The position numbers and the translations under genes were made by a program. Below are positions 1 through 5,726 of a stretch of DNA of 7,988 bases, piece after piece. The DNA is from Acidobacteriota bacterium (lineage in GTDB: Bacteria > Acidobacteriota > Terriglobia > Bryobacterales > Bryobacteraceae). A model generated the notes under the pieces. The model had not been told where the DNA came from and made no database searches. It saw only the letters and a program-made list of their open reading frames with translations. Every line of letters starts with the position of its first letter. The first letter of the stretch is position 1. Location of the stretch: NCBI GenBank assembly GCA_016871135.1, contig VFZQ01000222.1, positions 1 through 7,988 of the forward strand, written 5' to 3'.

Positions 1-55
1 GCCGCCAATTCCTCATTTAAGCCCATATACTGAACTTGGTTCTCTCTTCCCGCGT

Positions 56-112
56 CCGAAGTGGTCCCCTTTTGCTCCGCCCTGATGGGAAACTTTTGGT
101 CCGCCCTTGACA
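56..112. mobile_element. Probable terminal repeats of an IS21-family element (element extends left of window)
   Basis: Two imperfect tandem repeats of about 25 bp sit side by side at 62-85 and 86-110. Both share the core CTTTTGnTCCGCCC followed by TGA, and the block ends in TTGACA at 107-112. On the minus strand this begins TGTCA and carries two GGGCGGAnCAAAAG units. Multiple end repeats of this form, with outer ends beginning TG, are known from IS21-family elements (IstA/IstB), where they are transposase-binding sites. The element body would lie left of position 1, so istA or istB cannot be seen and left and right ends cannot be told apart. Assignment to IS21 is from memory of the repeat pattern. 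The repeats themselves are direct observation. Confidence 0.55.
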
Positions 113-160
113 CCGCCCTTTCGGAGTGCGAGTTGCACATACTGAGGTACACCGACAAAC

Positions 161-778
161 ATGCGAACGTCAGGGTTAAGGTCCAACACTACCCGAGCCA
201 AACGTCAAGGCGTCCGAACCGGGAATTGGCTGACCGTCACTCAGGCCGAAAAGCTGGTGAACTCCCCGGACACCGACACTCTGAAGGGCAAACGGGACCG
301 GGCGTTGCTGGCTGTCCTGATCGGATGTGGATTGCGCCGGGAAGAAACCGCTGGCCTGACTCTGGAGCGCATCCAACAGCGTGACGCACGTTGGGCCGTT
401 GTGGACTTAATCGGGAAGGGTGGCCGGGTCCGCACTGTGCCGATGCCGAACTTTGCGAAGGCAGCGATTGATCTTTGGATTGCGGCAGCGGGGTTCACTT
501 CGGGTCGGATCTTCCGCCCGGTGAACAGAGGCGACAATCTGGCTGGCGACAGCATGACGGCTCAGAGCATCTTTGAGACCGTCAAGGGCTACGCCGCCGA
601 GATTGGGGTGCCGAACATCGCCCCCCCCCACGATTTGAGACGGTCTTTTGCGAAGCTGGCTCACAAGGGACGGGCCGCACTGGAACAGATCCAGCTTTCA
701 CTTGGTCACGCTTCGATCCAGACCACGGAGCGGTACTTGGGCGTGCGGCAGGACTTGACCGATGCACCCCGTACGTGA
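161..778 (+). CDS. Tyrosine recombinase/integrase, catalytic domain only (N-terminally truncated)
   Basis: Site-specific recombinase of the phage-integrase (tyrosine recombinase) family, which cuts and rejoins DNA through a covalent phosphotyrosine. The 205-residue frame holds a full-looking catalytic set: Arg59 (GCGLRR), Lys86 (GKGGRVR), His157 and Arg160 (HDLRR), His183 (LGH) and the nucleophile Tyr192 (TTERYLG). Usual members are about 300 residues, with an N-terminal SAM-like core-binding domain; that domain is absent here. An in-frame TGA at 143-145 blocks extension, so ATG 161 is the first start available. A weak GAGG at 144-147 lies 13 bases upstream. Recognisable family sequence begins near codon 13 (AKRQGVRTGNWL), and the residues before it look unrelated. 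The C-terminus stops just after DLTDAP, where the gene runs into a truncated HD-hydrolase gene. A run of nine C (621-629) falls immediately before the HxxR box and adds one Pro. Probably a non-functional remnant of a mobile element. Confidence 0.85.
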   Translation: MRTSGLRSNTTRAKRQGVRTGNWLTVTQAEKLVNSPDTDTLKGKRDRALLAVLIGCGLRREETAGLTLERIQQRDARWAVVDLIGKGGRVRTVPMPNFAKAAIDLWIAAAGFTSGRIFRPVNRGDNLAGDSMTAQSIFETVKGYAAEIGVPNIAPPHDLRRSFAKLAHKGRAALEQIQLSLGHASIQTTERYLGVRQDLTDAPRT

Positions 779-1206
779 ATCACGTGATCGAAGTCGCATT
801 TCTGTTAGCGCAGGCTGGATGCGACGCAGAGGTCGTAGCGGCCGGACTGCTTCACGACACAATCGAAGACACGGGCGTGACCTACGACGAACTAGCGGTG
901 GAGTTCGGGCCACGCGTCGCCGATCTGGTGACTACGGTAACCGACGACAAGTCGCTACCAAAGCAGGTCCGGAAAGAAAAACAGGTGGAACATGCACGCG
1001 CGGCGAGCGCCGAGGTTGGCGCGATCAAGACCGCGGACAAGACTTCCAACCTGCGATCGATTCATGCGGCGCCGCCGGCAGGTTGGTCGATCGAGCGGCG
1101 CATCGAGTACGTGGCGTGGGCGCACCGCGTCGTCAGTAGTCTGCCGTCGCCGAATGAGGCACTGATGGTGGAGTATTCCGCGGCGCGGGCTTTGCACGGC
1201 GAGTAG
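775..1206 (+). CDS. MESH1/SpoT-type HD-domain hydrolase, 5'-truncated
   Basis: The 143-residue frame resembles the single-domain HD phosphohydrolases of the MESH1 (HDDC3)/RelA-SpoT group, which remove the 3'-pyrophosphate of (p)ppGpp; metazoan MESH1 also acts on NADPH. Seen motifs: Asn2-His3 (from TPYVNH), LLHDTIEDTG with His27-Asp28 and Glu31-Asp32, VTDDKSLPK at 55-63, KTADK with Asp88, SNLRSI, and a C-terminal GWSIERRIEYVAWA. By comparison with human MESH1 (His35, His61, Asp62, Asp122), the four Mn ligands His3, His27, His/Asp28 and Asp88 are all kept. The first ~32 residues, which form the N-terminal helix, are missing. Homology can be read back in frame to TPYVNH (from 766), but a start appears only at GTG 775, overlapping the integrase stop as GTGA. 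The true gene therefore lost its 5' end at a rearrangement next to the recombinase. It may be translated by coupling to the integrase frame, but activity is doubtful. Confidence 0.8.
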   Translation: MNHVIEVAFLLAQAGCDAEVVAAGLLHDTIEDTGVTYDELAVEFGPRVADLVTTVTDDKSLPKQVRKEKQVEHARAASAEVGAIKTADKTSNLRSIHAAPPAGWSIERRIEYVAWAHRVVSSLPSPNEALMVEYSAARALHGE

Positions 1207-1223
1207 CACCGAGCGTCGACGGT

Positions 1224-2129
1224 TCACAATCGCGGCTGTTTCGGTTCTCGATGAACCCAGCGGAACGCCTTCACCGAGTTCTTCCAGAAATACTTTTCGG
1301 GGGCTGTAGGGCTCTTGGCGGTGAAGTAATCATGCAGGACCTCGAGCGCGGCCTTGTTCCGCCCCGCATAAACGAGGAGGTCTTCGCCGAAGATGTCCCA
1401 GATGAAATCCATCACGGGCTTGTAGTCGGCCGGATTGAAGGCACTGGCGTTGCGGGGGCGGTAGAGTCCGGACATTTTCACGAACGCTCCGCGCTGCTTC
1501 AACTCGCGCAGTGATTTTTCGTAACCCTTTAGAACATCCGGCCGTGTAGGTAGCGCGAGCGCCTGCAAATGACCAAGCACGATGCGCAAACCAGGCACCT
1601 TATCCTTCAGGCGCAGCGTGGCTTCGATGAGATCGAGGCGCGGGTTAGCGACCTCCAGGGTTAGGCCCGTATCGGCGAAGGCTCGCATATTCTCGATGAC
1701 GCTTGGGCGCTCGATCGCGGCCACGAGATCCTGGCCCTTCCACACGTTGCCGTAGCGAATGCCCAGGAAGAGCTTGTTTTTCCGGTAGCGGTCGAGGTGT
1801 TCGCGGAAGTCTTCCTTGACAGGATCGAGATTGCCGATCATGCCCACGATCATCGGCTCGCTTTCGATCATCATCAGCACCCAGAGGTTGTCTTCGACCC
1901 AGGGGCTGGCCTCTACCTTGATTCCGCCTACGATGCCGAGGGGGACTGCGGACTCGCGGAAGTCTTTAGGCAGGAACGGCGGCGCGTTGGGCGTGAACGG
2001 GAACGGCGCGCCTTGCGGGCGCGTTTGATCGTAAATGTGAAAGTGGCTGTCGATGATCGGAATCGGCGGCGCGGCAACCGCGGCCGAAGCGCCTGCGGCA
2101 AGCATCAGAGTTCTGCGGTCCAACTGCAT
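1224..2129 (-). CDS. Exported amidohydrolase-family (amidohydrolase_2) metal-dependent hydrolase
   Basis: Predicted TIM-barrel metal-dependent hydrolase of the amidohydrolase 2 (PF04909-type) group, related to lactonases and decarboxylases; the substrate cannot be told. The 301-residue protein starts with a short Tat-like leader (Arg5-Arg6 in DRRTLML, then an Ala-rich stretch to about residue 20), so it is probably exported. The first strand has the metal motif HxH (His29, His31 in IIDSHFH). A second-half histidine is His187 in VLGHLQ. KVEASPWVEDNLW (71-83) and GIRYGNVW (123-130) are typical of the family. The expected C-terminal active-site loop, normally YGSD/NWP after FGEDxL, is not present. 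The sequence reads VYAGRNKAALE (253-263), a few residues short, before family-like DYFTAK and EKYFWKNS resume. Catalytic competence is therefore uncertain. The gene converges on the HD hydrolase with 17 bp between stops, and diverges from the cytochrome operon with 42 bp between starts. No clear Shine-Dalgarno precedes the ATG. Confidence 0.85.
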   Translation of the reverse strand: MQLDRRTLMLAAGASAAVAAPPIPIIDSHFHIYDQTRPQGAPFPFTPNAPPFLPKDFRESAVPLGIVGGIKVEASPWVEDNLWVLMMIESEPMIVGMIGNLDPVKEDFREHLDRYRKNKLFLGIRYGNVWKGQDLVAAIERPSVIENMRAFADTGLTLEVANPRLDLIEATLRLKDKVPGLRIVLGHLQALALPTRPDVLKGYEKSLRELKQRGAFVKMSGLYRPRNASAFNPADYKPVMDFIWDIFGEDLLVYAGRNKAALEVLHDYFTAKSPTAPEKYFWKNSVKAFRWVHREPKQPRL

Positions 2130-2135
2130 TCGCCG

Positions 2136-2160
2136 ATTCTATCCCAGGTAGAAATACAAT
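2136..2160. promoter_or_regulatory. Candidate divergent -10 elements in a 42-bp intergenic gap
   Basis: The gap between the amidohydrolase start (2129, minus) and the cytochrome-protein start (2172, plus) is only 42 bp. It contains TACAAT on the plus strand at 2155-2160 and TAGAAT on the minus strand at 2141-2136. Each is a one- or two-mismatch match to TATAAT. Placed this way, transcripts would start almost at the start codons, giving leaderless or near-leaderless messages, which fits the lack of a Shine-Dalgarno before either ATG. No convincing -35 box is seen at the usual spacing for either, so this is a weak call. Confidence 0.3.
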
Positions 2161-2171
2161 GGTTCACAAGC

Positions 2172-4424
2172 ATGCGTTTGCCCCTATTCCTGCTTGTCGG
2201 TGTATTGCTCGCGGCGGACGATCCGTTCGTGGCAAAGTACTGCGTGAGTTGCCACAGCGCGAACGCGAAGATGGGCGGGCTGGTGTTAACCGGTTTGTCG
2301 AGCAACGATGTGGTTTGGGAGAAGGCCGTGAAGCGAGTGCGCGCTGGCGAAATGCCGCCGGCTGGCGCGCCGAAGCCCGATCACTCAGCAGCGCGAGCGT
2401 ATGTTCGAGATGTGACGGCGCGCCTTGACCGCGCGGCGCCGCACGCGGGACGCCCGGTGATTCGGCGGCTCAATCGAACCGAATACACAAACGCCGTGCG
2501 CGATCTGTTCGGCCTGAATTTGCCGTTGGCGGATGAGTTGCCGCAGGATCAATCGGCGGCTGGGTTTGACAACATCGCAGATGCATTGTCGATGTCGCCG
2601 CTGCTGCTTGAGCGCTACTTGAAGGTTGCGCGGCGCGTGAGCGAACTGGCGACAGGCACGGCAGATGCGAGTCCAATCGTTGAGACCTTCCCCGCAAAGG
2701 CGACACAGGCTGCCTGGCAAGGCGAAGGGATGCCGATCGGCACGCGGGGCGGCATACGCGTCACGCACTACTTTCCGCGCGATGGCGACTACGATCTCCG
2801 CGCGTTTCTGGTGAAAGAAAGTTTGACGCCACTTGAGGGCGTGCGGTTTTTCAAGGTTCGGCTGACGGGCGTACGGGCTGGGTCACACAACGTCGTCGTG
2901 ACGTTTCCCGATGAATTCGCCGAGCGCGAGGGCCCGGTATCGAACGTCAGCGGTATCGGCGGCGCGTCGTTGGGTGGGCCGCTGGACGTTCTCGGCACGG
3001 CCGTGCGGCCGACGATCGAGTTCCGGCTGGATGGCAAACGCCTGAAGCTCTTCGAGATCGGCGGCATGACCGCGGGTGAAGCGGCGTTCGACGGACAGCC
3101 TGGGCCGCCGGCATTGGGGCGTATCGAGATTTCGGGGCCTTACAACGCCACAGCGGGCTCGGCAAGGATCTTTACCTGCAGGGCGTCGGACGCATGCGCG
3201 GAACAAATCTTGAAACCCCTGGTACGGAGAGCATTTCGGCGCGATGTGAGCGCGGCGGATGTCGCGCCGTTTCTGAAAGTTTACGCACGGCATTCCGGGA
3301 ACTTTGAACACGCGATCGCAATGGCGATTCGAGAGATTTTGCTGGCGCCCGATTTTCTCTTCCGACTAGAGTTCGATTCCGGGCAAGGCAAGCCCGGAGC
3401 GCCTCAACCGCTGCGAGAATTCGAATTGGCGTCGCGGCTGTCGTTTTTCTTGTGGAGCAGTATTCCCGACGACCAGTTGCTTGATGCAGCCGCTACGGGG
3501 CGCTTGGGTCCGCAGTGGGAAAGCCAAGTGCGACGCATGCTGGCCGATGAGAAGTCATCTGCCTCGATGGGAAATTTTGTGACCCAGTGGCTGGGACTGA
3601 GTGGTCTCGATTCCGTGGATGTGGATAGGCAATTGTACCCGGCTTATGATCGCGGCCTGACACAGGCGTTTGCGACGGAGACGCGCTTGTTCATCGGTAG
3701 CTTGCTGCGCGAGAACCGCAAGATCGGTGACTTGATCGGCGCGAATTACACCTACGTGAATGACCGGCTCGCCGCGCACTATGGCATTCCTGGTGTTGTT
3801 GGCCCAGGCTTCCGGCGTGTAGCGCTCGGCGCCGAGTCGCAACGCGGCGGCCTGTTGACGCACGGAAGCGTGTTGCTGGTGACCTCACATTCGGCTCGAA
3901 CCTCGCCCGTCTTACGGGGCAAGTGGATTCTCGATAATTTGCTGAATTCTCCGCCACCGTCGCCGCCCGCAAATGTGCCAGCGTTGGACGAGAGTCCGCG
4001 GGACGGAAAGAAACTGACGGCGCGCGAGCAGATCGAGAGACATCGATCGATTCCGGGCTGCGCGTCCTGTCACAACCGCATCGACCCACTCGGGTTCGCA
4101 CTGGAAAATTACGACGTCCTAGGCCGCTGGCGAGCTCAGGACGAAGGTTCGCCGGTCGACGCGTCAAGCACGATGGCGAATGCAGAGCGCGTCGCCGGCG
4201 CGCAAGGGCTGCGCACCGTGTTGACCGGGCGCACAGAAGAGTTGGCTCACGCGACCGCCGAACGGCTGCTGACGTATGCTGTAGGACGTGAGCTTGACGG
4301 GCGCGATCAGCCCGCGGTGCGGGAGATCTTGCGCCAAACTGAAGCAGGCGGGTACCGCTTTCGGGATCTGATCGCCGCCGTTACCCGAAGCGTACCGTTC
4401 CGAATGAGACAGAAGCAGGAGTAA
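2172..4424 (+). CDS. Planctomycete-type cytochrome c protein (DUF1587/DUF1595/DUF1592/DUF1588/DUF1585)
   Basis: Predicted exported multidomain protein of 750 residues; the function of the family is not established. A hydrophobic leader (1-15) is followed at once by a c-type haem site CVSCH (Cys24, Cys27, His28) of the PSCyt type. Next come DUF1587 (RRLNRTEYTNAVRDLFGL, from about 98), a beta-rich region (about 180-325) that may be a ligand-binding sandwich, and DUF1595 (from about 330, RIFTCR...CAEQILKPLVRRAFRR). DUF1592 follows (about 400-530, ILLAPDFLFRLE, LASRLSFFLWSSIPDD), then DUF1588 (about 555-655, GGLLTHGSVLLVTSHSARTSP) with a second CxxCH (Cys630, Cys633, His634, GCASCHNRIDPLG), and DUF1585 to the end. 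All domains and both haem motifs are intact. The frame is open upstream to 1797, but that part is antisense to the amidohydrolase. ATG 2172 directly precedes the signal peptide and is preferred. It is first gene of an operon with DUF1552 and ankyrin genes, suggesting a periplasmic redox-linked role (inference). Confidence 0.93.
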   Translation: MRLPLFLLVGVLLAADDPFVAKYCVSCHSANAKMGGLVLTGLSSNDVVWEKAVKRVRAGEMPPAGAPKPDHSAARAYVRDVTARLDRAAPHAGRPVIRRLNRTEYTNAVRDLFGLNLPLADELPQDQSAAGFDNIADALSMSPLLLERYLKVARRVSELATGTADASPIVETFPAKATQAAWQGEGMPIGTRGGIRVTHYFPRDGDYDLRAFLVKESLTPLEGVRFFKVRLTGVRAGSHNVVVTFPDEFAEREGPVSNVSGIGGASLGGPLDVLGTAVRPTIEFRLDGKRLKLFEIGGMTAGEAAFDGQPGPPALGRIEISGPYNATAGSARIFTCRASDACAEQILKPLVRRAFRRDVSAADVAPFLKVYARHSGNFEHAIAMAIREILLAPDFLFRLEFDSGQGKPGAPQPLREFELASRLSFFLWSSIPDDQLLDAAATGRLGPQWESQVRRMLADEKSSASMGNFVTQWLGLSGLDSVDVDRQLYPAYDRGLTQAFATETRLFIGSLLRENRKIGDLIGANYTYVNDRLAAHYGIPGVVGPGFRRVALGAESQRGGLLTHGSVLLVTSHSARTSPVLRGKWILDNLLNSPPPSPPANVPALDESPRDGKKLTAREQIERHRSIPGCASCHNRIDPLGFALENYDVLGRWRAQDEGSPVDASSTMANAERVAGAQGLRTVLTGRTEELAHATAERLLTYAVGRELDGRDQPAVREILRQTEAGGYRFRDLIAAVTRSVPFRMRQKQE
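4417..4421 (+). promoter_or_regulatory. Ribosome binding site of the DUF1552 gene
   Basis: AGGAG ends where the TAA stop of the cytochrome gene begins and lies nine bases before ATG 4431. With the 6-bp intergenic gap it supports translation from one operon message and fixes the start. Confidence 0.75.
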
Positions 4425-4430
4425 TCACCG

Positions 4431-5726
4431 ATGTTTCTCACGAGAAAGAAGCTGGCTCGACGCACGCTGTTGCGCGGCGCTGGCGTGTCGATCGGCCTTC
4501 CGTTGCTGGATGCGATGGCTGCCGCCGCAACGCCGGAACCTCCGCCCGTGCGGCGGCTTGGCTTCATCATGTACCCCCTCGGCGTGGATCAAGCGCGATG
4601 GAAACCGAAGGGCGAAGGCGCCTCGTACACGTTCAGCGAAGCGCTTGCACCGCTTTCACCGCATCGCAACAAGTTCACGGTGATTAGCGGCCTGTCGTCC
4701 GATCCGGACCGAACGAAGGCAGGATTTCACGACCGCGCGCTGGCGTCATTCTTGACGGGCGTCGAGATGACAAAGGGCAAGGTCCATGTCGGAATCTCCG
4801 TCGATCAAATCGCGGCGAAGACACTCGGAAAAGAGACGCCGTTTGCGTCGCTGGAACTCTCGACGGAGAACAACGGCGGTGGTGCGGCGCATGTGGGACC
4901 GGTATTCAAGACGGCAACGACGCCGCTGCCTTTCGAATACAATCCGCGCAAAGTGTTTGAGCGGCTATTCGGCGAAGGCGGCCGCATCGATCCAGCCGCG
5001 GCAGCGGCGCGGAATGCAGCGGACCAGAGCAGTCTCGACGGCGTGCTGCAACGTATTGGCGAGTTGAAACGGCAGTTGGGCGCGGGCGATAAGCGCAAGC
5101 TCGATGAATACGTAGAATCGATCCGCGATGTGGAACGGCGAATTCAAGTAGCGTCGAAGAAACGGCCCGCCGAGTTGCCACCGATGACGCGGCCAGCCGG
5201 CGCGCCTGACGCTTGGCCGGATCACGTGAAACTGATGTTCGATTTGCAGGTGCTGGCGTTGCAGGCCGATTTGACGCGGGTTTGGACGTTTCTCTACGCG
5301 CGCGAGGCAACGTCGATCAACTTCCCTCACTTGAATATTTCGATGGGCCATCACGAGATTTCGCATCACAACTTCGAGAAAGAAAAGCTCGACGCGCTTG
5401 CGAAGATCAATGTAAACCAGTCGCAATTATTCGCGTACTTCCTGTCGAAGCTCGATGCGCTGCGCGAAGGCAATTCGACGCTGCTCGATCACTCACTGAT
5501 CATGTACGGCAGCAACCTCAGCGTGCCGACTTCGCACAGCCAGCGTGATCTGCCGATCATCGTCGCCGGCGGCGCGGCGGGACGAGTTGCGCACGGCCGC
5601 TACATCGCGCTGCCCGGCGATGAGACGCCGCTGTCGAATTTATATCTGACGATGCTCGAAAAGGTCGGTGTACCGATGGAGAAGCTGGGCGATAGCACCG
5701 GGCGCTTCAACCGGCTGGAGATGTGA
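4431..5726 (+). CDS. Tat-exported DUF1552 family protein
   Basis: A 431-residue DUF1552 protein; no biochemical activity is established for the family as far as I know. The N-terminus is a Tat signal: ARRTLLRG with Arg10-Arg11, then a hydrophobic stretch to about residue 33. Family features follow: RRLGFIMYPLGV, FTVISGLSSDP, a FHDRALASFLTGV segment and GISVDQIAAKTLG. Near the C-terminal half are LMFDLQVLALQADLTRV, a histidine-rich GHHEISHHNF (His307, His308, His312, His313), LLDHSLIMYGSN and the end motif KLGDSTGRF. The histidine-rich stretch is a possible metal site (inference). Around residues 142-165, where many relatives carry a cysteine-containing loop (GYSCxY...SWR), this protein has a shorter Gly-rich segment with no Cys. 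It is expected in the periplasm as a folded protein. It is 6 bp downstream of the cytochrome gene, and its TGA overlaps the ATG of the ankyrin gene, so the three are probably co-translated. DUF1592-DUF1552 pairing is a known recurrent neighbourhood. Confidence 0.93.
   Translation: MFLTRKKLARRTLLRGAGVSIGLPLLDAMAAAATPEPPPVRRLGFIMYPLGVDQARWKPKGEGASYTFSEALAPLSPHRNKFTVISGLSSDPDRTKAGFHDRALASFLTGVEMTKGKVHVGISVDQIAAKTLGKETPFASLELSTENNGGGAAHVGPVFKTATTPLPFEYNPRKVFERLFGEGGRIDPAAAAARNAADQSSLDGVLQRIGELKRQLGAGDKRKLDEYVESIRDVERRIQVASKKRPAELPPMTRPAGAPDAWPDHVKLMFDLQVLALQADLTRVWTFLYAREATSINFPHLNISMGHHEISHHNFEKEKLDALAKINVNQSQLFAYFLSKLDALREGNSTLLDHSLIMYGSNLSVPTSHSQRDLPIIVAGGAAGRVAHGRYIALPGDETPLSNLYLTMLEKVGVPMEKLGDSTGRFNRLEM
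5717..5720 (+). promoter_or_regulatory. Ribosome binding site deciding the ankyrin gene start
   Basis: GGAG inside the last codons of the DUF1552 gene lies five bases before ATG 5726 but only two before the alternative GTG 5723. This favours ATG 5726, giving a TGATG stop/start overlap typical of translational coupling. Confidence 0.6.

Noticed and set aside
1..26. Possible minus-strand start (MGLNEELAA) running off the left edge
   Set aside because: Only nine codons are visible, there is no well-placed ribosome site, and it does not match the IstA or IstB beginnings I know. It could be a gene of the left-hand element but cannot be supported.
13..201. Minus-strand 62-codon frame across the IS21-like repeats
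   Set aside because: Its Gly/Lys-rich repeats simply translate the tandem DNA repeats. It shows no domain, and it runs over both the IS end and the integrase start.
1207..1223. Bidirectional terminator between the convergent stops
   Set aside because: The 17-bp gap has no stable stem-loop or T-run, and I could not find a convincing one in the adjoining bases.
1797..2171. N-terminal extension of the cytochrome-protein frame by 125 codons
   Set aside because: It is antisense to the amidohydrolase, has no family similarity, and would bury the signal peptide and haem motif that begin at ATG 2172.
3691..4167. Minus-strand 158-codon frame inside the cytochrome gene (and similar long antisense frames at 6635-7195 and 4965-5426)
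   Set aside because: These are Arg/Ala/His-rich shadows expected opposite high-GC coding sequence, and they lie inside genes with clear domains.
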